Below, piece by piece: positions 1 to 8,609 of a DNA stretch of 64,000 nucleotides. The translations under genes were made by a program, and so were the position numbers. Position 1 is the stretch's first letter; every line of letters starts with the position of its first letter. Source of the stretch: Bradyrhizobium sp. 186 (lineage in GTDB: Bacteria > Pseudomonadota > Alphaproteobacteria > Rhizobiales > Xanthobacteraceae); assembly GCF_023101685.1 (NCBI RefSeq), contig NZ_CP082164.1, positions 9,114,001 to 9,178,000 of the forward strand, read 5' to 3'. The notes under the pieces are model-generated. The model was not told where the DNA came from and made no database searches. It was given only the letters and a program-made list of their open reading frames with translations.

Positions 1-319
1 GGTTAGCCAATTCTCGACATTGTACATAGAGCGCGTGATGGATGCGATCGAGCGTGCCGTTCCAAGCCCACAAGTCAAAATAGTCGTGCACCGTGCTGCG
101 TGGCGGCAGGTCCTTCGGGATCGCTCGCCATTGGCAACCGGTGCTCAGCACATACATCAGGCCATTGATCACCTCGCGCACATCGACCGTGCGCTTGTTG
201 CCGCCTCGCTTGGCTGGCGCAATCAGCGGCCCCACCAACGCCCATTCCTCATCAGTCAAATCGCTTGGATAGCGTAGCCGGCTTCGGTCGTAACGACCGC
301 GGTTCTCCTTCGTCCACAT
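1..319 (-). CDS. IS5-type transposase, N-terminal part (cut by window edge)
   Basis: Reading the minus strand from an ATG at 319 gives an open frame that runs off the left edge (106 codons visible). It begins MWTKENRGRYDRSRLRYPSD and continues with LTDEEWALVGPLI, then GCQWRAIPKDLPPRSTVHDYF, the pattern of the N-terminal helical domain of IS5-family DDE transposases (DUF4096-like). The catalytic domain would lie left of the window. The upstream end of the element should fall in about 320-380, where a 9-bp inverted repeat (CTTGAATCA / TGATTCAAG, about 350-380) sits next to the end of the neighbouring CoiA-like gene; the exact border is not clear. Family assignment is fairly sure; whether the copy is intact is unknown. 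Confidence 0.8.
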   Translation of the reverse strand, partial: MWTKENRGRYDRSRLRYPSDLTDEEWALVGPLIAPAKRGGNKRTVDVREVINGLMYVLSTGCQWRAIPKDLPPRSTVHDYFDLWAWNGTLDRIHHALYVQCRELAN

Positions 320-1350
320 GGGCGCCCCTTCGAATCGGACTGCCACCCTTGAATCACAAATGATTCCGATGATTCAAGATGTTCCCGGACAGACACTGAG
401 GGAACAGGGCAAGCGCAATCTTACCTGAAACGCTTTCGCGATCATCTTGTGCCACTGCGCGTGCTTTGACGATCTTGTTGCGAATACTCTGGACCTCAAA
501 GACAGCCTCCTTGTTGGTCAGTCGAGCGAAAGTACGGATAAGACGCACATAACGTTGTCGTCGCTCGACATTAAGGAAGGAGTTTAGCACTTCGACAAGA
601 TTCTGCTGTCGTGACCCGACCGGCCGGCCGTCGACCAACGAGAGCATGCAGTTGATCAATGCATCCACGTCGAGCGCGTGCAGCTCATCGACGTCACCGG
701 GAAGCTTCAATTTGGCGACAAGTTCGCTAAAGAGGGCCTCGCGCTCTTTCCATTTCGTGCCTTTTTCGCCGAGCGCACCGCGCCAGCGCGAGAGAAAGTC
801 GTGATGCCAAGGCGGCCTCGACGGCACCAAGTTTGCGCGCCCCCCGTCGTTCCAGTTTAAGTCCGAAAGGGTGGCTAGTTTCGAGAGCCATGCGTCTCCA
901 TTCATCCAGAACGCGCGCAAAATTACGTCCTGCTTCTCTTTCGAGAGGGCAATCGTTTCGTCGTCCATTGAGAACAGATTTTTATCGTGAGAGTAGAAAA
1001 TGTCCTCAAATGAACTAAGTAGCCGGCCGTTCGTGGGCGGCTCGAAATTCCAGGTGAGCCACATTAGGCGAATGGATGCGTTCTCATAGAAGTCTTCCCG
1101 TTGCACTATGATGGGGATCTGCGTGGTGGAAAGTTGGACCTCCACGACGAGTGGCAAGCCGTCATAGATCGCGCGTACGTCCGGGCGCCGTCGCCCATTT
1201 CCTTGGATAAGATACTCGTCAACAACGACACTTCCTGCCGTCGTGCGATGGTCGTCTGCTAACAACTCACCGACGATATGCTTGATTTTTGCATGGAGCG
1301 GGCTTTCCTGCGCGCCATCAAATTGCTGCGCGCTAATTATATCGACACTA

Positions 1351-2467
1351 GTACTCGGAATCAGAGCTGAGTGATACGGCGGCCTTTGAAACGGCGTTGA
1401 CGGACCTTTTTCTTGGTCCAGACGAAGGGCTCGGCTTTGTCGTTGTAGGCGTTGACGTAGGCATCGATGTGGTTCCTGAAGCTGGCTGAGGCTTGTGAAG
1501 GAGGTGCCGCTAAGTGACTGCCCCTGCAAGATCGAGAACCAGACCTCGACCTGATTGAGCCAGGACGCGCTTGTCGGCGTGAAGTGAAATTGCACGTTGG
1601 GGTGGGCCTTGAGCCAGGGCTCGTTCTTCTTGTGGGTGTTGAGGTTGTCGAGGATGACGTGAAGCTTTCGGCCCGGAAAGGCCGCGGCGACACTGTTCAT
1701 GAAGTCGAGAAACTCGACGCGGCGACGGCGTTTTGAATGCGTCGCGATGATCTTTCCGGTGGCGACTTCAAGCGCCGCAAACAGCGTTGTCGTGCCATGC
1801 CGCTTGTAACTGGCTCTGGCCGGTCAAGGCGCGGCCATTGGGCAACTTCAGGTAACCCTGCGCTCGCTCCAAGGCCTGGATCGAGGGCTTCTCGTCCACG
1901 CATAGCACAATGGCCTTCGCGGGCGGGGCGACGTAGAGGCCGACAACATCGGCGGCTTTGGCCGTAAAGTTCGGGTCGTTGCTCTCGCACCAAGACTTGC
2001 GAGCCGCGAGGTCAATCTTGTGGCTGCGCAGGAACCGCCAAACATATTGGACGTCAACATCGCCGAGCGCCTCGGCCAGCAGAGGGCCAGTCCAGCGCGC
2101 AAACCCTTGCGGGGCCGGCTTATCCAGCAGCTTCAGAATCCGCTTGTCGGTGACCTTCGTATAGATCGGCTGCTTGCCGGGCCGCGGCTTGTCTTGCAGC
2201 CCTTCAAGGCCATGATCGGCATAGCGGTGCCGCCAAAGGCTGACAATCCGCGGCTGGACTCCGACTTCTTTGGCGATCGAGCGGGTGCTGCGCCCATCCG
2301 CCGCCAACAGAACGATCCGCGCTCGCTTCACATCGCGCTGCAACGTCACCGGCGAGCGACAACACGCCTCAAGCACCTTGCGATCTTTCCGCGAAAGGTG
2401 GACTTCTCTTGCTTCGGGGATCATCCATATCTTGAATCACGACTCACGATCCAAGAAAAGTGGGTGC
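1351..2467 (-). mobile_element. IS630-family insertion sequence (decayed)
   Basis: The 1117-bp element is bounded on both sides by a TA dinucleotide (1349-1350 and 2468-2469), the target-site duplication expected for IS630/Tc1-mariner elements. It contains only the broken transposase gene. Terminal inverted repeats are weak (GTACTC at one end, GCACCC at the other). The boundaries are supported independently because precise removal plus one TA restores an open frame in the host gene. Confidence 0.8.
1361..2424 (-). pseudogene. IS630-family transposase with two frameshifts
   Basis: The N-terminal part (2424 to about 1812) has the helix-turn-helix region (STRSIAKEVGVQPRIVSLWR) and the first catalytic motif (IVLCVDEKPSIQALER). 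The frame is lost after RALTGQS near 1810, where about 2 nt seem to be missing. It continues in a second frame with YKRHGTTTLFAALEVATG, then VILDNLNTHK and the region after SASWLNQVE. It shifts again near 1475 to reach HIDAYVNAYNDKAEPFVWTK and the stop at 1361. All parts of a DDE transposase are recognisable but never in one frame, so the copy should be inactive on its own. A programmed frameshift is unlikely because two shifts are needed and no slippery run is seen. Confidence 0.8.
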
Positions 2468-2656
2468 TAGCCGGCGTGCCCGTCCACCGGGGACACACTT
2501 GTGGTGCACCTGGGTGGTGTTTCCAGTACGGGTGGCCAGTCCGGCCTTCGCGCGGAGCATAGACGGCATGTCCGCATTTCGCGCAGACATAACGTGCTTT
2601 CTTGTCGAGCTGCGCCCGCGTCGCTGTGCGCCGGAGAACCTGATAATCATCCTTGC

Positions 2657-3208
2657 TCATCGCAATGAGCGAATCACTCGCTCGGGATACTCCTTTCGGC
2701 ATTCCGACAGCCGGACAAAAATTCCGGCATTCGCGCCGTTCATATGCCTGCCCGCCTTAGTCCAAACGATGTCCTGGGCTAGTTGGGATCGAGGGTCGGG
2801 AAGCTCGTGGTAAAGGTCAAAATTGGACCTGAACGGCTTGCCATCAAGGATCCAGATAAGATTGCCGTAGAACGCCTCCCTCGATAGCCGCTCCCCATCC
2901 GACATTGCTGAATGCTGCACTTCGATAACGATACCGGTTGGAGTCTTGATGTCAGATCGATGGATCTCGCCGTTTGGAGCAGTATGGCAGATCTCACGGC
3001 ATTCTGGGGGGAACAGACTTTTCCACTCTCGATGCCATGGCGTCTCGTTCTCCCACCAAGGATCACAGTTTCGTCGACCGGCATGCGCCCAATGGTGCAC
3101 GACGCGGGGGCCGCACTTCGCGACCATTGCCCCCCCACAGGTTGGACACGTCCCTCCGGCGCCGGGTGAGGCTTCACTTCGCGTTCCACCTACGAGCGCA
3201 TATTGCAT
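2657..3208 (-). CDS. CoiA-like predicted nuclease (183 aa)
   Basis: A short CoiA-like protein. A zinc-ribbon-type start (CPTCGGAMVAKCG) is followed by VVHHWAHAGRRNCDPWWENE and TPWHREWKSLFP, then the likely nuclease core HRSDIKTPTGIVIEVQHSA. The pattern H-x-E-W-K, D-I and I-E-V-Q-H is the signature of the CoiA family, whose members are predicted restriction-endonuclease-like enzymes named after competence protein CoiA. It sits directly upstream of and overlaps the second, IS-interrupted CoiA-like gene (ATGA at 2657-2660). It is on the same strand as the nucleotidyltransferase and WYL regulator, so all four may form one transcript. In this setting a DNA-degrading or DNA-processing defence role is more likely than competence. 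That is inference. Confidence 0.7.
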   Translation of the reverse strand: MQYALVGGTRSEASPGAGGTCPTCGGAMVAKCGPRVVHHWAHAGRRNCDPWWENETPWHREWKSLFPPECREICHTAPNGEIHRSDIKTPTGIVIEVQHSAMSDGERLSREAFYGNLIWILDGKPFRSNFDLYHELPDPRSQLAQDIVWTKAGRHMNGANAGIFVRLSECRKEYPERVIRSLR

Positions 3209-3282
3209 TGGGTGTCCTCCGACGAGCAGTCCAGCGCGAAATGCCAGCTACCATCTTTCATGCAGACCCCAGAGGAGGCGCG

Positions 3283-4062
3283 TCATCCAAAATAGCCCGC
3301 TCGGCTTTCTTGCTCCTGCCGGAGCGTCTGCAATGCTACCCTGTTTGAGGTCGCATCGAACCTCTCGATGAAATGCGCTCGGTCCGCAGTGTCAAGGACC
3401 CCGTTCGACTGCGTCTCTTCTTCGAGAAAGCTAAGCAGATTTTGTCGTACCGCCGCGCTTTCGCGATGGATATGCCGGTTAATCAGAAGGTCGCGGGCCG
3501 CAGCCGATTGCGTATTCTCAGCAAGCCGCTGCGGCGCGAAAACGGGATCGCGCCGTTCAGCACTTCGAGCGATGAGGATCGTGCGGATGCACCACAGCGC
3601 ACGCTTAGTCAGCAGGGTTGAGTTGAGTTCGTCACCGAACCGGGCGAGATACATCCCGAAGTCTCTGGCTCGATCAATCTCGCCTTGATAGCTCGATCGG
3701 AATTGGAAAGCGGATTGAAGCTTCGCGAGGCAATTGTCCGGATCGATGAGCGGCTTTGCCTCCCGCGTCAAATGGCAGACGAACAGGTCGCCGTCGCGCG
3801 CATCATGTTGCAGTTGATTCCATGGATACAAAAAAAGCGAAAGATGACCGACAGAAACGTGACGGGTTTCCCTGTCGAGGCTCACCATAAGAAGATCAGT
3901 GTCGGACCCTTCCGCATGATCGGCACGCGCGAGGCTCCCGAACAGTAGAGTTGCGATTACCACCATGGTGGCCGAAAACCCTCGAGAGAAAGCAGCAGAC
4001 GTTGGTGCCCGAGTCTGATCATGTCGAAGACCGGGATGCTGAAGTTCTTGCGAGAGCTTCAA
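3283..4062 (-). CDS. Nucleotidyltransferase-fold protein with helical C-terminal region
   Basis: The core motif LLFGSLARADHAEGSDTDLL (a G-S loop followed by D-x-D) is typical of minimal nucleotidyltransferases of the polymerase-beta superfamily. The remaining 170 residues are helix-rich, with hydrophobic stretches such as LLTKRALWCIRTILIA, resembling the all-alpha partner domain of KNTase or HEPN-type proteins, though no R-x4-H motif is visible. It is not a clear CD-NTase: it lacks the larger core expected of CBASS enzymes. The frame overlaps the end of the WYL regulator by about 44 nt if the first start is used. A later ATG right before VVIATLLFG would cut the first helix, so the upstream start is preferred but uncertain. 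Substrate unknown. Confidence 0.65.
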   Translation of the reverse strand: MKLSQELQHPGLRHDQTRAPTSAAFSRGFSATMVVIATLLFGSLARADHAEGSDTDLLMVSLDRETRHVSVGHLSLFLYPWNQLQHDARDGDLFVCHLTREAKPLIDPDNCLAKLQSAFQFRSSYQGEIDRARDFGMYLARFGDELNSTLLTKRALWCIRTILIARSAERRDPVFAPQRLAENTQSAAARDLLINRHIHRESAAVRQNLLSFLEEETQSNGVLDTADRAHFIERFDATSNRVALQTLRQEQESRAGYFG

Positions 4063-4939
4063 TCGACATCTTTCGCGACATGGCGCGAGCCTGAGTCACC
4101 TCGTCTCGGTTCTGCAAAATGATCTGCTGCTTTTCTGGTTTCAGGACACCGGGTTCAACGTCCAGATTGTATTCGCTCATCAGATAGAAGCTGAGACTGA
4201 GGCGGCAGGGTCGAATGAGGTGGCCGTCCGTCATTCCGTGCTCCGCGGCAATGGCGGCTTGACGCTCGGCGCTCAGACCTGGATTTGGCAGGATCACAAG
4301 ATTAATGATGTGAACCCATTCGAAATCCAGCGCCGGATCGACCGACGCCGGCCGATGGTTGGTCACGGACGCGATTCTGTTGAGATTGTAGTCTCGAAAA
4401 TCGTTGTGATCCCGCGACCAGGAGCGGATGTACCAGCGGCCGGCGCTGTGTGAGAGCGCGTGAGGGGCAATGGTCCGTGACGGCTGCATAGAGCCTGTCA
4501 GCGACGCATATTCGATATCGATCTCTGATTTCCTGCGGATGGCATCGAGCACACGCAAGAGCACGGTCGGATCGGTCGGTCGCCGACCCAGTGTCAGCAC
4601 CTCGACTGGCGGGATGGCGTCAAACCAAGTGTCCTCCGGCCGCATCCAACGGTTTTCGATTGCGACCAGCTGCAGCAGATAGCGCTCGATCGTCTCGCCG
4701 ATGAAGGCGGGCGAAAACGCCTCCGCGCGCGTGTACGCCTTTTCCGCCCTGTCATAGTGCAGGTTTCCGGCGGCGAACTTTTCATATTGAGCGATGTCGG
4801 CGGACGCTTGCTGCGTCGAGATGCCGAATGTGTCCGCCAAATCGCTTCGATTGAAGCGACCATCCCAAAAGAGGCGGAAATCGATGAACTCAAGACGTCG
4901 GCGAACCCCCCAGCGCAACTGTTCGCCACCGTCCTCCAT
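4019..4939 (-). CDS. WYL-domain transcriptional regulator, CapW/BrxR type
   Basis: The start at 4939 gives 306 residues, beginning MEDGGEQLRWGVRRRLEFID. An N-terminal winged helix (FRLFWDGRFNRSDLADTFGI, then STQQASADIAQYE) is followed by a connector and a WYL domain (SRTIAPHALSHSAGRWYIRS, then RDYNLNRI) and a C-terminal WCX-like part. This order matches the BrxR/CapW repressor family, which controls phage-defence loci such as BREX and CBASS and is thought to release DNA in response to a ligand bound at the WYL domain. The gene is divergent from the MBL/E2-E1-JAB operon across a 184-bp gap with several repeats, so it probably represses that operon and itself. A start further upstream (5101) exists but would run across the intergenic repeats. 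Confidence 0.85.
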   Translation of the reverse strand: MEDGGEQLRWGVRRRLEFIDFRLFWDGRFNRSDLADTFGISTQQASADIAQYEKFAAGNLHYDRAEKAYTRAEAFSPAFIGETIERYLLQLVAIENRWMRPEDTWFDAIPPVEVLTLGRRPTDPTVLLRVLDAIRRKSEIDIEYASLTGSMQPSRTIAPHALSHSAGRWYIRSWSRDHNDFRDYNLNRIASVTNHRPASVDPALDFEWVHIINLVILPNPGLSAERQAAIAAEHGMTDGHLIRPCRLSLSFYLMSEYNLDVEPGVLKPEKQQIILQNRDEVTQARAMSRKMSIEALARTSASRSST

Positions 4940-5123
4940 CCCAAATCCTCCTAGAAACTCGATTCTACACATAAAAACACGTCTAGTTACTTGACTAACG
5001 TTCGCTGTGTTCCCATATCTTATGGATGGACGCGAGGGGCGGCAACCTCGCCTTTCGGAAAAGACGCCGTCTGGGTGGGAACATCTAGGGAACATCAACA
5101 AGTTGAGAACCAGGACGCATCAC
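4940..5123. promoter_or_regulatory. Shared promoter/operator region between WYL regulator and MBL/E2-E1-JAB operon
   Basis: Rightward, TTGACT at 4991-4996 with ATATCT about 18 nt downstream makes a plausible sigma-70 promoter. Candidate operators: TAGT-N6-ACTA (4984-4997) overlapping the -35; TGTTCCCA (5008-5015) over the -10 and its inverse TGGGAACA (5076-5083); and tandem GGGAACATC copies at 5077-5085 and 5088-5096. A ribosome site (AGGA) lies about 8 nt before the ATG at 5124. Binding by the WYL protein is inferred. Confidence 0.55.
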
Positions 5124-6317
5124 ATGACTGCTTCCATTACCTTCTTTCCCGTTTCTAACGGCGACATGACTCTCGTATGTCTTGATAACGGCCAAAACCT
5201 GCTGATCGACATTAATATCCGTGCCGACGCGGACGACGAAGACCACGAAACTCCCAACGTCGCCGAAGATTTGAGAGGGCGGCTCAAGCGCGACGATGCC
5301 GGTAGACTTTATGTTGACGGCTTCCTCTTGAGCCATCCGCACTCCGACCATATCACCGGGCTGCGCAATCACTTCCATCTTGGGCCGCCGAAAGAGTGGA
5401 AGGAAAACGACGACAAAATCCTGATCCGCGAGATGTGGTCATCGCCGGTCGTTTTCCGGCGGGCGGATGCAAACGGAGAAAGTCTGTGCGAAGACGCCAA
5501 GGCCTGGGCCAAGGAAGCACGGCGACGTGTCGCGCTCTTCCGTGAAAAAGGCTCGTCAACCGCCGAAGGCGACCGCATTTTGATCCTGGGCGAAGATGTT
5601 GACGGCAAGACCGACGATATTCTCGACATCGTCATCAAGCTCAATGAAACGCTTAGTGCCTGCAATCGTCTGGCCGACGGCGCATTTGAGGCAAGGCTTC
5701 TCGCACCGTTGCCACCCGAAGACGAAGATGACGAGGAGACTCTACGGCACAATCAGTCGTCAGTAATCCTTCGCTTCTCTCTCAGGGGCGGTGGCATCAG
5801 CGATCGTTGCCGGTATCTGACAGGCGGTGACGCCGAAGTCGAAATCTGGAAACGCTTGTGGAAGTACCATGGGAAGACCAATTCCGACTGGTTCACTTAC
5901 GACATCACGGTGCCGCCCCACCATTGCTCGTGGCGCAGCCTGAGTTCTGATCGCTGGAGTGAGCTGGGCGAGAAAGTCAAAGTGGATAGTGACGCGCGAA
6001 ATGCCCTTTCGCAGACGCGCAAAGGCGCGATCATTGTCGCGAGCTGCAAGCCCATCAAGGCCGACGACGATAATCCGCCGCACGAACGCGCCAAGCGGGA
6101 ATATGTCGATATCCTCGATGATGATGCCGACCGTTTTTTCTGTACCGACGAATATTGGGCGGAAAAAAAGCTGGCTCTTACGTTTGAGGTAAAATCCAGC
6201 GGCATCGTCCGGAAGATCGGCACGGCTGCGGCGCTCGCGGCGCCCGCGCTTGGCATCAGCTCTACCGCATCGCATGCGCGCCCTCACGGATCAGCGCAGG
6301 GACGTCGGGACGAATAG
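5124..6317 (+). CDS. Metallo-beta-lactamase-fold hydrolase, ComEC-like (first gene of ubiquitin-like operon)
   Basis: The start at 5124 (AGGA upstream) yields 397 residues. The N-terminus ITFFPVSNGDMTLVCLDNGQ is the beta-sandwich opening of ComEC-type MBL proteins. Metal ligands look complete: SHPHSDH at residues 70-76 (H-x-H-x-D-H), a TGGD motif near residue 240 and a PPHHCSW motif near residue 260. A charged, Asp/Glu-rich insertion lies between the first and second sets. The C-terminal tail is low complexity (Ala, then Ser/His/Arg). Related enzymes cleave phosphodiester or acyl bonds; the substrate here is unknown. It is 15 nt upstream of the E2-E1-JAB gene and is presumably co-transcribed with it. 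MBL proteins are a recurring partner of prokaryotic ubiquitin-like loci, which supports a shared function. Confidence 0.8.
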   Translation: MTASITFFPVSNGDMTLVCLDNGQNLLIDINIRADADDEDHETPNVAEDLRGRLKRDDAGRLYVDGFLLSHPHSDHITGLRNHFHLGPPKEWKENDDKILIREMWSSPVVFRRADANGESLCEDAKAWAKEARRRVALFREKGSSTAEGDRILILGEDVDGKTDDILDIVIKLNETLSACNRLADGAFEARLLAPLPPEDEDDEETLRHNQSSVILRFSLRGGGISDRCRYLTGGDAEVEIWKRLWKYHGKTNSDWFTYDITVPPHHCSWRSLSSDRWSELGEKVKVDSDARNALSQTRKGAIIVASCKPIKADDDNPPHERAKREYVDILDDDADRFFCTDEYWAEKKLALTFEVKSSGIVRKIGTAAALAAPALGISSTASHARPHGSAQGRRDE

Positions 6318-6332
6318 TAGGCGGATCGCGGC

Positions 6333-8609
6333 ATGACCGAAGATGAGCTTCGCAGCCACGGCGAGCAGTTTCTGCTGGCAGCCCGAACCCATGCGGAGTG
6401 CCGTGCGGGAAGATTTATTAAGGTGGACGACAGAAGCTGCCTGATCGAGCTCGACCTTAACGTCGAAATGCCGATTGACTACAAGGTTGATGGCGCGAGC
6501 CCCAATGGCATACGGACGACCGAAACGGTCACTGTAAAACTATGGCCGACCTACCCTTGGTCGTCGCCTTCCTTTTATTTGCGCTCCGACTTTCCGCGGG
6601 ATCTTCCACATCTGCAACCTGGGCCTTTGACCCAACTGCCGCGCCCCTGCCTTGTCGACGGCAGCCAGCGCGAGTATTTCTTTCAGTTCGGACTCGTCGA
6701 ACTCGGCGTTTTCCATCTCGTGCATCAGCTAGTTCTATGGCTCCAGCGCGCGGCGGAAGGCACATTGATTCACCACGGCCGAGGCTGGGAGCCGACGCTG
6801 CGCCGCGATTTGTCTGATGTCATCGTAATTGACGCCGAGGCTTGTCGCGCGGCAGTAGATCACAATGGCGGATATCGCGTACTCAAAGCTGATTTTTTGC
6901 GATCAAGCGCAGACGAATCTCTGACCTGCCGTGACGCCTGGACATGGCTGAATGTCACTCAAGAACCAGTGCCTCTCAAACGAGACGACAACGAATTATT
7001 CGTACGCCGCAAACGAAACGGCCTATGGTCCGGCGATACGGTGTGCTGCCTTATTTGGCCCGATAAATTGGCGACTGGCGCGGATTTGGTGGCCGGTTCG
7101 TACATGCCCGAAACAGTTGACGGCTACCGTCGGCTGCTGGAGCGGGCGGACGAACTACACTGCGGCCGGGCGCTGCGTGTTTTTCTCGACAATCTCGAAC
7201 GGTGCTTTCAGGGTTTTAACCTTGAGGTGCCCATACCCGTCGGTATCGTTCTGTGCGCACGCCGCCCTACCTTACTGGTTGGGTCGCAATCGAACATCGA
7301 ATTGCTTCCCTATGTCCTCGACATCCGGGCGATGAAACAGCGTTCGTCGCTGCTCGCTGCCGGAGATGATGAGTCGGTCGCGCCTATGATGCACATCGAC
7401 GCAACGAACCCAATGTTGCTGCGCAATGTTTCTGGTGCGCCGGTAGTGCTGCCGGTCGCCATGATCGGGTGCGGTAGCGTCGGATCGAAAATGGCCATGC
7501 ATCTCGCGCGATCGGGCACCACGATTTCTGCCGTAAGCGACAATGGCTCTCTGCGCCCTCACAATATGGCGCGGCACGCTCTTGCGCGCGCTGAATACGC
7601 AAATTCAAAAGCGTCGGAGCTTGCGAAGGAACTTGAGCTGCTCGGCCAAAAGCCCTCGGTGCAACAGGGCGACGCTGTTGTGGACCTTGCGGCGAGAGAA
7701 ACGCGCAAATTGATCTTGCCAAAGGAAGCAGGCTACGCGATTAACACAACCGCCTCTCTCAGTGTTCGCGAGGCTTTGTCTGTACTCCCGACAAAGGATG
7801 TCAAACCCCGTCTTGCAGAGGCAGCGCTATTCGGGCGCGGGGACGGCGGCCTCCTTCTCGTCGAAGGCGCGTCTCATAATCCGACCCTTTCCGATCTTGT
7901 CGCAGAACTGTACGCCAGCATCACCGACGATCGCCTGCGCAAGTTGCTCTTTGACCCGGCTTTCGGACTGTCCGAAGTCCAGATCGGGCAAGGATGCGGC
8001 GCGCTAACCATGCCGATGACCGACATGCGCTTGTCGGCCATGACTGCGGCGCTGACCGAAGAGTTCGTCGGATGTACGCAAAATACAATTGCCGCAGGCT
8101 CGATCATTATCGGCAGTAAGGCGGAAAGGTCCTCGGATACAAAGTGGCAACGGCAGGATGTTCCACCTTTTGAGATCGTCGATATCGAAGGTCCAGAAGG
8201 CTGGACCATCCGCTTATCCCAGAACGTGTTGAGGAAAATTCGATCCGAAGCAGCGCTCTACCCGACCGTCGAAACCGGTGGCCTGTTGATCGGAATGTGC
8301 AGCGCCCGGCTTAAGGCGATAACGGTTGTCGATGTGATCGATGCTCCGCCCGATAGCGAGCGGTCGGCGTCGTGTTTTGTGCTCGGAACACAAGGTCTGA
8401 GGGGGGCGATCACGGCCCGGCATCGCGCAAGCGGCAACACGCTGTTTGACGTAGGCACCTGGCATTCGCATCTTGCCGACCATGGGCCGTCCGCGCTCGA
8501 TCGCGCGACAGCGAAAAAGCTTGCCATGGAACGGCCGCCGCCGTCTGTGCTGCTCATTGCGGCGCCCACCCGGCTTTACAGCCTGATGCACAAGGGGGCA
8601 TCTGAATGA
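6333..8609 (+). CDS. E2-E1-JAB triple-fusion ubiquitin-like conjugation/deconjugation protein
   Basis: The 758-residue protein has three modules. Residues about 1-165 are an E2-like (UBC) domain with candidate catalytic C106 in PRPCLVDG, followed by the helix LVHQLVLWLQRAAEGTL seen in bacterial E2s. Residues about 360-600 are a ThiF/E1-like domain: nucleotide loop IGCGSVG (G379-G384), then SDNGSLRPHNMARH (Mg-ATP and Arg finger region), and candidate catalytic C555 in GQGCGALTMP. Residues about 630-758 are a JAB/JAMM peptidase: E647 in ETGGLLIG, H711 and H713 in WHSH, S720 and D723. Type II CBASS uses separate Cap2 (E2-E1) and Cap3 (JAB); here all are fused and no CD-NTase is present. A linker region (about 165-360) has no clear assignment. 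It overlaps the next gene by ATGA. Confidence 0.85.
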   Translation: MTEDELRSHGEQFLLAARTHAECRAGRFIKVDDRSCLIELDLNVEMPIDYKVDGASPNGIRTTETVTVKLWPTYPWSSPSFYLRSDFPRDLPHLQPGPLTQLPRPCLVDGSQREYFFQFGLVELGVFHLVHQLVLWLQRAAEGTLIHHGRGWEPTLRRDLSDVIVIDAEACRAAVDHNGGYRVLKADFLRSSADESLTCRDAWTWLNVTQEPVPLKRDDNELFVRRKRNGLWSGDTVCCLIWPDKLATGADLVAGSYMPETVDGYRRLLERADELHCGRALRVFLDNLERCFQGFNLEVPIPVGIVLCARRPTLLVGSQSNIELLPYVLDIRAMKQRSSLLAAGDDESVAPMMHIDATNPMLLRNVSGAPVVLPVAMIGCGSVGSKMAMHLARSGTTISAVSDNGSLRPHNMARHALARAEYANSKASELAKELELLGQKPSVQQGDAVVDLAARETRKLILPKEAGYAINTTASLSVREALSVLPTKDVKPRLAEAALFGRGDGGLLLVEGASHNPTLSDLVAELYASITDDRLRKLLFDPAFGLSEVQIGQGCGALTMPMTDMRLSAMTAALTEEFVGCTQNTIAAGSIIIGSKAERSSDTKWQRQDVPPFEIVDIEGPEGWTIRLSQNVLRKIRSEAALYPTVETGGLLIGMCSARLKAITVVDVIDAPPDSERSASCFVLGTQGLRGAITARHRASGNTLFDVGTWHSHLADHGPSALDRATAKKLAMERPPPSVLLIAAPTRLYSLMHKGASE

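Larger units (their letters stand above)
354..2660 (-). pseudogene. CoiA-like predicted nuclease gene interrupted by an IS630 element
   Basis: The gene is in two pieces, 2660-2468 and 1350-354. The first starts MSKDDYQVLRRTATRAQ and carries a zinc-binding part (CAKCGH, then YWKHHPGAPQVCPRWTGT). The second resumes with SVDIISAQQFDGAQES and holds a nuclease-like core (RPDVRAIYDG, then LVVEVQLS, where D and E-x-Q fit a restriction-endonuclease-like fold as in CoiA/DUF6035 proteins). Removing the IS and one TA target copy rejoins both halves in frame, giving about 395 residues. The start overlaps the stop of the upstream CoiA-like gene as ATGA, implying translational coupling. The last codons (after about LFPQCLSGN) may come from the adjacent IS5 element, so the C-terminus may also be altered. 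Inferred role: DNA processing in the defence locus; inactive in this strain. Confidence 0.75.

Noticed and set aside
1361..2424. Programmed frameshifting in the IS630 transposase
   Set aside because: Two separate shifts would be needed and the first looks like a 2-nt deletion with no slippery run.
3283..4062. CBASS-type CD-NTase
   Set aside because: The protein is too short and the motif context is that of minimal nucleotidyltransferases; no second-messenger effector pair is visible.
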